Shown: positions 28,961 through 41,414 of the stretch, piece after piece
Numbering within the stretch: position 1 is the first letter of the stretch
How the letters are laid out: every line of letters starts with the position of its first letter
Assembly (NCBI RefSeq): GCF_030247195.1
Contig: NC_080671.1
Span: 301,332,504-301,396,503, forward strand
Direction of reading: 5' to 3'
DNA length: 64,000 nucleotides
Source of the DNA: Topomyia yanbarensis
Taxonomy: Eukaryota; Arthropoda; Insecta; Diptera; Culicidae
Notes under the pieces: generated by a model
The model's database searches: none
The model's input: only the letters and a program-made list of their open reading frames with translations
What the model was told of the DNA's origin: nothing
Made by a program: the position numbers and the translations under genes

Positions 28961-29785
28961 GGGGTTAAGGAGAATCATTGTAAAATGTCCAATACATGAT
29001 TTTATGTTGTTACCTCTACTAAAGCCACTTCAAAACACCCACCTGTCATACAAGTACATTGTCTGCTTGTTGAAGTGATATGAAATTATTGACCTGTATT
29101 CAATGCGAAGAACTCGGTAATAAAATTGTTTTACTGAATAGATTAACGAACGGGATCACCAGGAAAATTTCGTTAAGCCCGATGAATCGAACTTAATGCG
29201 TAAAATTTAGCCATTTGAAAGAGATACAAGCAGAATTTTAAGAATATGATCATCGCGGTTATGTCCCAGATATTACCCGCCCCTAGTTTTTCGCTAAGCG
29301 TGATTCATTTCTGTACGCTAGGAAAAAGATGGTTGTTTCGAGAGATTTTAACATTGATATTTCAAAGCAAGAAAATATGAAATTTGTTCATTTCATGAAT
29401 GAATGTCTCAACGAGCTTAGAATCCAGTGCATCCCCTATCAACGCTGACGCCAACAAACAAAGGTTCTTTTCAGAAGCACCATAATTATTATAAAGAATA
29501 ACTTGAAACATTCCCACATATTCCATTTAGTATCATTCGATTTGAATTACAAGTCAAACGAGTAGTCACGACACTCCGGTTATGTCCTAGACATTACCCA
29601 CCCATCTTTTTATTCTTCTCTTTATTTGCTCTGAGCTGCATTCCATTTGGTTAGAGCAGCGTCTGCCATCTTTGCTCAACGCATTGGCTCAAATGGTGTT
29701 GCGATAATTGGGGTACTCGATTAGAGTTTTTGTTGCGCTCAAACAGAAGATTTTCACCATTCTCAAGACAATTTTGTTGTTATAT
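28961..29785. other. gene-empty stretch
   Basis: AT-rich sequence with no open frame worth reporting and no clear repeat structure. Confidence 0.4.
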
Positions 29786-29846
29786 TGGCTCTTAATAAGA
29801 GGCGAATGACCTTAAAGCCTCTATAATCGAAATAAAAAAAGACTCC
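29786..29846 (+). repeat. 3' fragment of the tRNA-derived SINE seen at 40819-40982
   Basis: ggcgaatgaccttaaagcct followed by ctataatcgaaataaa matches the body and tail of the SINE at 40819-40982 read on its own strand. The tRNA-like head is missing. Confidence 0.75.
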
Positions 29847-32805
29847 TAATAACAAAGCAAAGAAGCTGAAATAATAAAATTAATAATGAAATAATGTGGT
29901 ACTCTTCCTAATAGGGCAAAAATAGGTTCCTAATCCCATTCAATGTTATAAATGTATTGTGGTATTGATTAAATTGTTGTAACTAGATATTAATATTTTT
30001 GTTACTACATATTACGCATCTCTCGCCTGATTTTTTTTTACGAATTCCCAAAATCTCTGTGCAATTATTTGAAAGCTGTCGTTATTATGGTTGAGGAACG
30101 TCAAATGTGGGATGCATGGTTGCTACGTATACTGTAGTAAACAATTACATTTAAGTTTTTGTATGATGAAGTTCATTTTTGACAGTTTTTTTGTTATTTT
30201 GTGGCAACAATGACTTTAATTGTTCTGGTGTGCATTTGGTCATTTTCAGTGGTGTGTATGAAGTATGGCGAAGGGGATCAAATCTCCACGAATTTGAACG
30301 GATCAAGTGAACCCATAGCATCTATTTCAGCAAACTTTAGTAAATATATAGTTGAACAAAAGAATCAGCTCAATCATAACGTATTCATATAATTGACATT
30401 CTCCTGTAATTCTGTATGCAAATGTATAGTATGTAGTGGGTAATTTTATCATTTGTATAAAAGTTTGAAAATTTAGAAAATAAATCTTCTTCAGTTCTTC
30501 TGAGATTTTTTTCTTTAAATCGGTAAAAAATCGGTAACACAAGTCCAATTTATTTTTTTGTGTTAAAGAAACTTATGTTTACATAAAACTACGCAACTTT
30601 CTAGTATATTCGATTAATGTATTCTGATCCGCCTTTGAGTAACAATGATGGGATCAAGTCTCCCCGGGGATCAATTTTTCTCAGTCTCCCCTATTGTGAG
30701 ATTCGTGACAAAGTTAAATTGAAAATATTTGGACCATGCACAAAAATGCATAGTATATAAACTAGATCATGAAAATGGAAACGATCTGTGTTATTTTATG
30801 ACTTTGGGAACTATTCCACTAGCTTATATATGAGAACGTGATCAATACGCTATGGATCCGGATTTAGTTTATGGAGTATAATGAGATCAATGAATAATAA
30901 ATAATATTATCCGAATTTTGCGAAATAGGTCACGTCAATATATTAAAAAAAAGACTAAGTTGCTTCAATTATGAACAAGATGGTGAAAGTGAAAATGATT
31001 AGGGATCTCTTCTAAATTTGCGATCTTATTTACAGCCAAGTAAAATAAAATTTGGTTAATATACTCCAATCAAGAACCTGTTCACGTAGTAAAAGTATAT
31101 CCATGAATAATATTATTAGATCCGTGAAATTGTTATGGTAAAAATATTAGAAACTCGAATAACTTTGCATATTATATGAAATATATTATGAAAGTGGTAA
31201 TTTATTTTATGGTTTTGTAAACTTTTTCTGGAGCATAAATGGTGAATTGTCACCAATAAACTAAGGACAGGGAGTCAGCTCATGAGGGATATATGGATCA
31301 AAGAATAATATTCTGAATTCCGTGAAATAGTGCAAGAGAAAATAACAATATTTGATTTTGAAAACTAACTCACAACCATGAAAACCAGAAATTTAAAAAA
31401 AAATGATTGAAAATGACTCTTAAATTCATTTACCAACTACTCAATCTCGTTACCAACTACTCAATCTCGTTAAAGTTTCGATGGGTAGGAAGGCCCTTGA
31501 AATCAATAGCTGTCGTGTTAATGTTCCACGGCCGTAGATTTTTCTTCTCAGGATTCGTTCATTTCTATTGAGGCACTATTCACTAGCACACACAGTTGTT
31601 ATTGCTGTAATAATCGATGATTTAAAGCGGACTGACTCACAATGGTTTGATTTAAACAGTTAAATACACACAATTTTCCTAAACAAAATGCAAACAGATA
31701 TTTATTTAGAAGGGAAAAATGTAAATCCTGCCTCTCGACGGCCCTGACAATATATTCAGTGGGGGGGGGGGAGGGGAGGAACTGTCCCGGGATCCGGGTT
31801 TATTTTAGGGGCCCACATGTTTTCCAGATAATAAAAATAGATGTGGGTGGAGATTGAAGATAAATTCAAAAACTTCAAACGAAAAAAGCAGTACATAATT
31901 TTAATAAATTTATATTTACAAGTGTTTCTTGCATTTGTTTAATCAATTAGCTGGTGATACAGGACATGTAAAAAAACTGTCATTTGTTCGAATGTCAATT
32001 GCATAACAATGATTAGTCTGTTATCTGTTTTAGGTTCCTTCTTAAAATTTTGTTGTATGGCCATTTTTTAGGATAAAAAGAATAATCTGATCAGAACTCG
32101 AATATATAACGGCATATTTATGGGACTTGTTGATACAAGACCATGACAATTGATTGATCAAATGGATGTAACATATGTGATGAATAGTATCAGAATGGTG
32201 TGATATCACTATTAGGTGAAGTATGAGTTTATTGACTTCCCAACCACGTTTATGTAATTCAGAAAATCATTCTGAAAAGCTCTTTCGAAAATTTTAAGTC
32301 TCTGCGATGAACATAATCTTAACCCTTTTAACTTGAAATCGTAACAGCATTTGCATAAAAAATCCTAGCAACTCTTTAAAGGACAACTTAAGTGCTAGTT
32401 TTATAATCAGCCGGCAAATCATGTTCAGACACCTCTAAGAAAAAATCGTTCAGGCTGTAATGAACACAAAATCCGCATCCAGTACCTCAAAATCAACAGT
32501 TCGTACGATAAACGAGGGATCATTTATGAAACTCGACGGGTTTACACTCATAACGTGTAAGGGTAAGAAGCAATTAAGAATATCTGATCGCAAGCGATGA
32601 ACGTATAGCACAACGACGGAAGAATGTCTCTAATAGCAACTGGAAGTCACGCAGTTTGAAGGACAGCCGCTAATGAAGTGTGAGTCGTTAATTATTATGA
32701 AATTTTAGATTGATTTGTAAATCGGTTATATTTATCGAAATGTAGCCAAAGTTTTACAGTAGTAAAGTATACATTTATTTCAGTTTATATTCGTCGGTTG
32801 AACTA
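29847..32805. other. gene-empty stretch with one TAGGGGAGA-type terminus
   Basis: No supportable gene. A 63-codon frame at 30201 starts with a hydrophobic segment but lies in repeat-like sequence. At 30650-30702 the reverse complement reads TAGGGGAGACTGAGAAAAAT then tgatccccggggagacttgatccc. This resembles the ends of the elements at 1030-1861 and 35046-36291, but its partner end was not found. A run of 12 G near 31760 is noted. Confidence 0.4.
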
Positions 32806-33012
32806 TAGATTTACAGCGCCTGCACAGTCGTTTCCGGTGGGTGGCCTGCCAAATTTGGTATTTCGAAGCGAATTTCGACAGCTTCTTCAGTTTGAAACGG
32901 CCATCCACAACAATCCTTAGCCGTGAAATATTCCTGTCCCGGCAACAGCTGCATATCCGTTTTGATGTTGGTCTCATCATCAATGCACCAGTATTTTGTT
33001 AGTACTACAATA
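32806..33012 (-). pseudogene. fragment of a mariner-like (DD37E-related) transposase
   Basis: The minus-strand reading starts LTKYWCIDDETNIKTDMQLL, with PGQEYFTAKD next, and after a frameshift continues KKLSKFASKYQIWQA. The same landmarks occur in the 23934-24913 transposase (LTKYG..MDDETYIKADFK..PG.EFFTGK..., KMSKFASKYLIWQA). It holds only the first catalytic Asp region of the DDE domain. It abuts the TTCCCGGAAT array at 33041, which suggests that the array belongs to, or interrupted, this transposon. Dead remnant. Confidence 0.82.
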
Positions 33013-33040
33013 TAAAGATTGTCGCGCGTTTTGGCAACAC

Positions 33041-33238
33041 TTCCCGTCATTTCCCGGAATACCATTCCCCGGAAAACCACTTCCCACAAAACTATTTCCC
33101 GGAATGTACCATATCCCGGAATATTGTTTCCCGGAATGTACCATTTCCCGGAATGTATCATTTCCCGGAAAACTATTTCCCGGAATGTATCATTTCCCGG
33201 AAAAAACATTTCGCGGAATACCATTTGTCGGAAAATAA
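33041..33238 (+). repeat. array of about 12 TTCCCGGAAT-type units
   Basis: Imperfect direct repeats of 17-18 bp with the core atTTCCCGGAAtgtaccat. Variants have ccccgg, cgcgg and gtcgg near the edges. An inverted counterpart with fewer units lies at 34850-34895 (ggcattccgggaaatgg, ttttccgggaaacg), which suggests the two are opposite ends of one 1.85-kb element. Confidence 0.85.
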
Positions 33239-34849
33239 AAAAAACTCGTACCTAACCGACCAAACTTATTTTTAGAAGGCCTGCTATGCAGCTAATTGTG
33301 TTCTAGAAGATTTTACCTACTTTAGAACATGAAAAGTTGTTTGAAAATATTTTTAATTTTTTTATCTTGAGTGGTTATTGTGGTATGTTAGCGACAAGAT
33401 TGCAAAACTGTCATTTTAAAGAGTTAACCTTTTCGATTCCGCGAAATTTATTATAATTGATCATTATATGACCAGCTTACGAACGACTTTTGGTTTTGAA
33501 CCAAAAAGAAACTTGGGAGGATTTAAAAAATCGAGTAAGGAATAAAAAGCATCCCAATGGATGGGATATCAATGAATTTAATGGGTACCAAAATTGAAAC
33601 AAATACTTTCCAATTTTCCCACCGCAGGTAGTGAAGGGGTGAATAAATTCGATAAATTCATGACCGTCTATTTCCTGACTAACAGGCCCTATATTTTGCC
33701 TGATATTTGTTCCAAATTTTTCGGATTCAGTTAAAATGGTATATTTTCAATTCTTTTACTATTTTGAATCGATTCCTTCGCGTGGTAATGTTCGGTGAAA
33801 AGCATTATACACCACTGTAGAATTTTTATGATTTGGAAATTTTGTTAATGAAATAAAATGATATTACAGAAAATGGAAGGCGAACAGAATACTTAATTGT
33901 ATATATTATCAATTCTGTTCTTTCGTTTTTAGGTAAACTCCAAGCGTACTAAAAACTTCAAACGCGTTTTTTAATCCACTTCAAATCACGAGCTTTGAAA
34001 TATTCACAGCATATTCTAAATTATTTTCTCCAGCGACGTACGAAGGATTTTAGTTAATAAATGATGTCTGTATCGATTTTCTTGGCCATTTTCGGCAAAT
34101 TTAAGACTAAGAGAAACGAAAGCAATGAAATTGAAAGACGGAAAGATATTCCATAAATGATGGGGTGCTGATTTTAATGATATTTTCAGCGTTTCGCGTA
34201 AAATTAAAATAGCGAAAAAAATCCCACGTAAGTCACTTGCTATCGTTCTAAGGAATCGGAAAAAAAACTTTAGTTTTTGACACTAGGTCAAACATTACAG
34301 GAGATAGATTTCGGGCTTGGATTAAAAAAAAACGTGCTGGCGGGAAAATGCTGAACAATTTACTTAAAATCAATACTTTTGTGCTGCATAAGTCGCATAA
34401 TTTTTGGGATCTTGATTCATTTCCTTATTACGTAAAGAAAAATATGCTTATACCGCACTCTTGAATACTGTAAATTCGTAACGATCAATTTAGAACGCCT
34501 CGAAATGCGGTCATCTTTGAAATGGAAAAGGCAGCGTTTTCCACAACGTTTGCAACATTTTTATGATAACCATTTACTAGTATTCTAAAAATACCCTGAA
34601 TACGTTGATTGATTTTCATGAAGATTAGGTAAAAGGCAATGAAAAAATATAAACATTTCCTAAAATTTAGACATAAATATTTCTGGAACCTTTGAAATTT
34701 TATAGATTGTGAATGTACCTGTCTAGGATGCTGCCTTCTTATAAACATGCATTCTTCTTTGGATTTTGTGTAGAATGTTGTTTTAATCTATATGAAGTTT
34801 CTCTGAAAATACTCGTGGACTTTTATTGATTTTATTTATTGATTGATTG
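33239..34849. other. interior between inverted TTCCCGGAAT arrays; no gene
   Basis: AT-rich, with no open frame above 87 codons and no recognised motif. It is probably the core of the element bounded by the two arrays. Confidence 0.4.
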
Positions 34850-34895
34850 TTTTCGGGGAAAGGGCATTCCGGGAAATGGTTTTCCGGGAAACGAC
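34850..34895 (-). repeat. inverted counterpart of the TTCCCGGAAT array
   Basis: Two to three units reading ggggaaagggcattccgggaa and ttttccgggaaac, inverted relative to 33041-33238. Immediately right, 34907-34945 can form a 13-bp hairpin with arms atcaaaaacctg and caggtttttgat. Confidence 0.7.
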
Positions 34896-35045
34896 ATACA
34901 ATCAAAAACCTGACCTGATGATGCGAGACAGGTTTTTGATTTCTAATCAGCACACCTTGAAATTTTTTTTATCTGTTTAGGCACAATGACAATGCGGTAG
35001 CAGGCTAACAAGCGACTTCAAATAGAAAGATTGCAGATAGATCAG
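34896..35045. other. short unassigned spacer with a small hairpin
   Basis: Nothing coding. It contains the 13-bp-stem hairpin noted for the preceding repeat. Confidence 0.4.
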
Positions 35046-36291
35046 TAGGGGAATTATGGGAAGAACCGACACTGTGGGTAAAACCGACACTCCACAACTT
35101 TCCCCTAGGAATTAAATTTTTATGCATTCCATGATGACACTTTATTATACGATTATGTAGAGCATTTTAAGACAAATTGGATTTACGTTAGTATACCGAA
35201 TGTCATAAAATAAACAAAACATACGACAGCAGCATTCATACTCATCTGGATGTTAAATTTTGTCGGTAGATTTTAAGGTTTTTACCGAACTAAAGCTTTT
35301 CAGTACCTATTATTATCGGCCTTTCCTATGATCAACTGGGAGCATTGAAGACGAGTTTGAGAAACTCAATTTATTGCTTTTTAAAACAAAATGTTTGCTG
35401 TTGGGGTAAAACCGACACTCTTTGGTTATGGTAAAACCGGCACGCTGTTGAGATGGTTGTGTTTACTTGCGATTCATTACAAAAGGCTGGGGATCTTTGT
35501 GACACTTCAATTACACAGAAATACTTTTATCGTATTTATTTCTTATAAGTCTTTTTCAAAATCACAAATTTGAATTTTTGCTTATCAGATTCTATTGACG
35601 TTTTTGCTATTTCTGCAAAGAGCTCATCAAACCGAATTTCAAGTGTTCTCTTGGTTTGTCATAGATGAACTTTATCACAGTGAGACAATGATCTTTTGTA
35701 AACCCCGGTAGATGATCAGAGTCCCGAAAAATCAACGTTTGAAGAAGGCAGTTTTACTAGGAAGTGTGTGTCACTTATAAGTGAAGGAATCCTACTAGCA
35801 GAATGTAGAATGCTTGCAAATCTTCTCTTACGAAATAAAGTGACACTGAAGGTTGTGGAAGGATTACTTTGGAATAGCCATAACAAGAAATAATCTTGTA
35901 GCATAAAATACTCTTGTTAATAACACTACGCTTTCGAACTCTCTTCCTCTCACTACATGATGAAACTACAAAAATCAGATGTTTGCATCACACATACTTA
36001 CACTTTATTACTCACACATATATCATGTTTTTAATAAAAGAAAAGTAGAAGGAAAATAAATTAAAGGGGTGTCGGTTTCACCCGCTGTGCCTAGAAGAAG
36101 TCACTTTGTTTTTTAAGTTTTGCAACCAATGATTCTAACTAAAATTATTTTTTTGAAGCACTGACAAAATTAAGTATTGTTATGAATTTTCCGAAGAAGA
36201 ATTCTGCGTAGAAATTATAATATTATTGGTTTTGTGGTAACCCAGAAAAAGTGTTAAGCTTAAGGTGTTGGTTTTAACCATAATTTCCCTA
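35046..36291. mobile_element. TIR element starting TAGGGGAA, with reiterated gtaaaaccgacac modules
   Basis: The left end is TAGGGGAATTATGGGAAGAA then ccgacact; the reverse complement of the right end is TAGGGAAATTATGGTTAAAA then ccaacacc. This is an imperfect inverted repeat of about 28 bp. The inner module gtaaaaccgacac recurs at 35079, 35405 and 35430, and inverted at 36067 and 36264. It is 1.25 kb with no transposase. End sequence and plan resemble 1030-1861, although the reiterated word differs. Confidence 0.75.
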
Positions 36292-38483
36292 AAAATGTTC
36301 GTGAAAAATGGAGGTTTTCGAGCGGAGACTACCTTTGTAGCAGGGAGCGCACGTTCAATACCGTAACTTTAGCTCTAGTGCATAAATCATATGATCCGAA
36401 ATAGTATTCCAGAATATTCAATATTTTTATAGAGGTTTGAAAGCAGTGCCACCCTTCCCCCCATACGGTATCTAAAAGTGACTGGATTAAAACAAATATT
36501 GTGCATAAATTATTACTTTACCTACTTTTACATTGTTCCAAATAAATTAGAGACTCGAAAGCAGATAAAAGCTAGGGTGCAGGAGAGATGAAGATATCCA
36601 ACAACTGGATATTTTGTTTGGAAACATTCTTGAAGGGGGGCCTTGAAATGCAATAAGCTAGATTGTACTGCTGCAACTGAGAAGCGTGACACCATAGCTC
36701 GTCCCTCTATTGTTTACAAGTGTGGTTTTATGTTTAGCTGACCCGGTAAATTTGAAAGTTGTGTAGATGTTTACCGTAAAGAATGTCATTGGTTTAACTA
36801 TAACAACAAAAGGCTAAAAGCGTGACATCAACAGTCTCCAGTGGGTTTACGGTCAGCTGTGCTTTGAATGGTACTGTGGTGTGGGTTGCATGTACATACA
36901 TATAGTTGGTCAACGATCCCCTATAGCTGCTGCCCTCGTTTCGCCAACATAACAGAGACATACAACCAGACATGTCACCTGTAATATATTGCGGCACAAA
37001 TTGAATTTGCTCTCGGGCGGCGAGCGTTCAAAGGAAATTTAACGAGAACCTAATGAAACATAGCAACATTTAAAGCCTTTCGTTGAGTAGGAAACGTGTT
37101 TCATTTCTTGTCAATGGTGTATTGTCGGAACATTATTGCCATTTTTTTTGGTAAAATTTCGCGCGCAACTTCAGTATATTTTAATTCTTTATGGTTAATT
37201 ATGGAATATTACTCTCGATTATTAGCACTTGAATGGCATAACACACCAAAGACAAACAAATTTTATTTAGTGTTTTGTATAATATTTGTCTATAGTTAAC
37301 ATCTTCAAATTTTATGTCAGATTGCTTATTCATCATATGACGACACGCAATCTATAGCGATAGATTTTATAAGTTTCATTTTGAGGGATATCAAATATGA
37401 CACAGCTTGTGTATATAGTATCTACTGGGCGTTGTTGCGAATCATAACTTTCGATCGAAAGCTGTGCAGTTTACACCAATACGATGCGTAGGATTATTAT
37501 TATTGCCTTCGGCATATACCGGAATGCTACCCGCGTGGTGGCGTAGGATTTTTAGAGTCACCGTTGAGGGTTTGGCCACCGGATGCCGTTTTGCGTGGTT
37601 GTACACGTTTCGACATTCATTAAATGACAGGATTTCTTCACAAAGGGAGTTGACTGTGCAAATTCACTAAATTCAGAATTATGCGATTTTTATTAGTTGA
37701 AATGTGTTTACTGTTCGAAAATTGTATTTTTATTTTTTTAGAGGAATGATACACATTTACAATGTGAAATTATTTTAAAACTAGTATGAAATTATTTTTA
37801 TAACATTTTGTAACGACTGGGTAGACAATTTTGTGGTTATCTTATAGCTACGAGTGCACTTGGATGTAAGTATATTGGAAATTAATTGCATTTTTACTTT
37901 ATTTTACGAGACGAACGAAACACGCCACAGTTTATTTTTTTATTATAGCAGAAATAATTGATCAAACCCAGAATTTTTTTTCATATATGGTTTGGATAGA
38001 TTAGAGCTATTTGACACATTTATTTATTTGACAGGGCTCAATATGGTGGTTTAACGGAGCCAGAATAGCAGCTTTTATCCAATATTTCACAAGCAAAAAT
38101 AGCTGGCAGTTTAGCTTTGTTTAATTTGGTAAGGAATCAGTTGCCCGATCCGAGTTTATAGTATGATATTTGTATTCTTGGGCTTAAGCAAGTGGATTTA
38201 TACTACAAAGATAACACAATTTAAGCGCCAGACAATCGACAGTGTTAAGTAGTTAACATTCTGCTGAATATGATGATCCGGAGCTACTAGCGAAAATCAG
38301 CCTCTACGCGCCTTCCCGTTCTCTTCACCCTCGAGCCCTGCTGTATTCTGAAATGCGCAGCACTAACTACGTTGCCAATAGTCCAATCTTAGTAACGAGT
38401 TTGCTGAAATTTTCGACTTCGTCATGAATTCTTCGCAGTTTCGTCGTCGTGTATTGTCACTAGTTTAGTTATGTTTAGCTTAG
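36292..38483. other. gene-empty stretch
   Basis: No supportable gene, RNA or repeat structure. Frames up to 68 codons (37464-37670) lack recognisable motifs. Confidence 0.45.
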
Positions 38484-39235
38484 ATTAGTTTAGTTCATTT
38501 AGGGCCAACATTGCCCGAGCCAGTTTTCTACAACATGTCAATAGAAGGTACTTAAACCACCTGAAGATATTCACGGAAGGATCAAAGTTAAATGGAGGGG
38601 TATGGGTGGGTGTGAGTGGAGTTGGAGCTGGTCTTGCAGCTCGCCTTCCCTCGCCGTGTTTTATCTCCTCCGCTGAAGCTGCTGCCATCGCTCTCGCTAT
38701 CACAAAAAAACCCGAAGATGTCCCTGTTGTTATTTTTCCGACTCCTTGTTTGTAAAAACCGCACTATCCGCGGGAGACTCCAGGCACCCATATGTGCAGG
38801 CTATCGAACAATCTTGCGACTCGCTCACCTTCATCAGCTGGGTCGCTGCACACAGTGGCATCCACGGTAATGAGTATGCAGACCGCCTGGCATGCCTCGG
38901 ACGTCAATCCAGCACCATTGGAGAAGCAGCCTGGAACATCTACAAAAAGTCAAGTGTACACTCGTAGGATGGACCGACTGTGACTTCTGACTCGAACAGA
39001 GGTCTCGGTCCCGGCTCCGCGTGGGACACACAAAAATCACTCACGCTCACACCATATAACGTGTCGACCCTCCGATCTGTGACTCACGGTCGAACACTTA
39101 CTGATTAACTGCCAAGAGCTAAATGATCTTCATCAGCAGTATAACCTGCCCTTGCCCATTCGGGATGCTTTGGATAACGACTAAGTTCGAGAGGAGACTC
39201 TACTAGCCTTCTTGAAGGCAGGAATGGGAAAAATA
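38484..39235 (+). pseudogene. LINE ORF2 RNase H domain and C-terminus
   Basis: A broken plus-strand frame. An RNase H start IFTEGSK (Asp usually, here Glu) is followed by SSAEAAAIALAI (catalytic Glu). A one-base deletion then falls in the FSDSLFVKTAL box (catalytic Asp), and HSGIHGNEYADRLA (catalytic Asp) follows. Downstream, in shifting frames, come GHTKITHAH, a PPICD piece and NCQELNDLHQQYNLPLPIRD, the Cys/His C-terminus of RNase H-containing I-group LINEs. The reverse transcriptase is missing, so this is a 5'-truncated copy. It is heavily decayed. The I or Loner/LOA group is likely. Confidence 0.82.
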
Positions 39236-39721
39236 CATTTAAAATTGACTCCACTGCATTCATTTTCTGATACACCTCATGCTACCAATCGCTGTATTTG
39301 TCTCACGAAGGGAACGCCAGGAAGTATACACTGAGCTTGTCGCAAAGCTCATTCGCCAAAGCAGCCTTGCGACACTCAATTGACTCCCGTTCATTCTAAG
39401 TCGGAGAGCCTCTCATTCTCTCAATATTTTCTAAGAATGATGTTTGGATGTGAGTGAATCAGATTGGAATATTATTGTTTTGGTTTGCGAGTCACTCGAT
39501 AAGTCTAATCTTGATTCAATCATCATTGAATCGTTCAGTCGGTTCTCTATCCTTTGTAGAGGTAATGGAAAGATTTATGGTTAGAAGTTCAAAGGCCCAA
39601 GATGCAGGATTTTTAATTTTTACATACGCAAGCTTATCGTTTAACGGCTACCAGTTACTGACTTTATTTGTTCTGTATCATGTTGAAGTACTTTTTATTA
39701 TTTGTGTATTTATTATACCAT
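39236..39721. other. unassigned
   Basis: Possible 3' UTR of the preceding LINE fragment followed by unknown sequence. A 101-codon frame at 39454-39759 has no recognised motif. Confidence 0.35.
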
Positions 39722-39817
39722 GTTCACACTACAGAGTTAAAACATGTTATAATAATTAGCAACAAGAAAAATGTCATCAAGATAGCGTTAAAACACGTTT
39801 TAACTCGTAGTGTGAAC
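39722..39817. mobile_element. 96-bp palindromic MITE, ends GTTCACACTAC
   Basis: gttcacactac at 39722-39732 is mirrored by gtagtgtgaac at 39807-39817. The pairing extends inward through agttaaaaca.gtt with small mismatches. No coding capacity. Confidence 0.75.
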
Positions 39818-40806
39818 GTAGTATTAATCTATCTATCTTTTGTACAGTTAAAATATTATCGTTACAGTTGAAAACTGGAAAACCCAACCAGCGACAATTT
39901 TTTTTCTATTGTTCAATGCTAATTCAAGGCGTCGGGAAGAGTGTGCATTCTAGCGCAACATTATATGAAAAATGCGCACTACTTCCGACGTGATTCCATT
40001 GTTCAAAACCAGAGAAAATACACCTGTAAGTACTATTTAATCCTAGTCAAACCTTCAAACTTTTAATTAAACAATCGATAATGAGTCGCGATCGGTTGTT
40101 TTTTTTTGATCCGAAATTCTGATAGAAACCTGGACTGAAATCCATCTTTTTCGGCAACTACCGATAGAGCCAACCTCATATAGGGTGTTTATACGCGATT
40201 TAAGAGTTTAAGCAGAAAGTCGAAAGATGTCATATTGAAATCCTATCTTTCGAAATTATATTTTTGGTACGGGTTTATCTGCTGAGAAAATTCTTTTTAC
40301 CCCCACCATACATATTTTTTAACAGGCCTTAGAGTAGATGCCGGAAATTACTAAACGCTGTACTGATTAAATGATTATTTAATTAGTAATATCTATCTGA
40401 TACCACTTTGAACAATCTAATAAGTCAAAAAGCTTGCGATTCGACTATTTATCGATTTATTGTGTAAGGGATAATATATTTTCGTGCAAAAACATCGTTC
40501 ATTTGACTGAATTTTCAATCGTGAAATGAAAAGTTTTCTTCCATATTTTAAAATTTACAATAAATAATATTATCTAGCAGAATCTCAACATGATAATGCA
40601 CTCGCTTTTCACATTTCAGTAGCGGGTATTTACACACGTTTCGAATCGAGCCTAAACGTCTGTTATCTGTGCTAGGATTCTTGAGTCAATTTAAACGGGA
40701 ACCAACGTTTCCCGCGGGCCCTCCGCCACACTCTGGAGAGTGCTGGGAAGGTTTCTCCGCGGCCCTAACATACCCAAAAGAATCAGCTAAACAATACTCC
40801 ATTCGG
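39818..40806. other. gene-empty stretch
   Basis: No gene seen. At 40680-40770 a short GC-rich block (gggaaccaacgtttcccgcg, tggagagtgctgggaagg) stands out from the AT-rich background. It may be a fragment of an unidentified retroelement. Confidence 0.35.
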
Positions 40807-40818
40807 CTGTACATGGAA

Positions 40819-40982
40819 TTATTTTTATTTCGATTATAGAGGTTTTAACCTTAAGGTCATTCGCCTCTTCAGGTTAGAAAAATCTCTTATGAAAAATTTC
40901 TAACCTTATGTGCGGGGTCGGGACCCGAACCCAGGTGCGCTGCGTACAAGGCAATCGATTTACCAATACGCTACGCCCACCC
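40819..40982 (-). repeat. tRNA-derived SINE (Feilai-like) with target duplication
   Basis: On the minus strand the head reads like a tRNA. An A-box-like gtagcgtattggta (40962-40978) and a B-box ggttcgggtcccg (40919-40931) form an internal RNA polymerase III promoter. A tRNA-unrelated body (gaggcgaatgaccttaaggt) and the tail ctataatcgaaataaaaata follow. ctgtacatggaa flanks it at 40807-40818 and 40983-40994, giving a 12-bp target duplication. It needs a LINE partner for movement. The name Feilai is by resemblance only. Confidence 0.85.
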
Positions 40983-40998
40983 CTGTACATGGAAATAT

Positions 40999-41414
40999 CA
41001 CAGAGAACAGACGTCCATCTTCAGTATTCAACTTGTGTAAAATCTCTAACGGTTTCGAAGGTAGTTTGGATATCTAAACCAGGTGCGCTACTGTCGTCAT
41101 GTTTTTTTGTGGCTGAGTGTGACAGAATTGACAGCGGTTATTCCTCTACCCAGTCAAACTAGTCCGGAACCGATTCGGACTTCCAGCATGAATTCCAGCT
41201 CAAATGCGTCAACCGATAGAGTCGGTATCGGTTGTTTTCTTTGAGCTAGATTCCATGCTGAATCCATCCAGGATTTCGAACCGGTTCCGGAATCGATTTG
41301 ACGGATAGTGGGATTGGTTGGTGTGGCGGCGCTAGTGTTTTTCGTATATTAATTCAAATGTTTACACACGTTTTTTAAATATTTTTGTTCGATCATGGAT
41401 GTCTGTTCTCTGTG
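40999..41414. mobile_element. MITE with 20-bp terminal inverted repeats
   Basis: cacagagaacagacgtccat at the left (40999-41018) is matched by the reverse complement of the right end (41395-41414) with one difference. The 416-bp interior has no gene and contains a smaller palindrome (41153-41302). The SINE target duplication abuts its left end. Confidence 0.75.
41153..41302. mobile_element. 150-bp palindromic MITE nested in the preceding MITE
   Basis: The arms gtcaaactagtccggaaccg... and its mirror ...ccggttccggaatcgatttgac pair over about 55 bp. They include agcatggaatc.agctcaaa, with an imperfectly self-complementary centre (accgatagagtcggtatcggt). Confidence 0.75.

Noticed and set aside
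30201..30392. 63-codon frame with a signal-peptide-like start
   Set aside because: No conserved motif, no splice context, and it lies in repeat-like sequence; a hydrophobic start alone is weak evidence.
33041..33238. Regularly spaced repeats resembling a CRISPR array
   Set aside because: Units are degenerate, spacers are only a few bases, and the genome is eukaryotic; these are transposon subterminal repeats.
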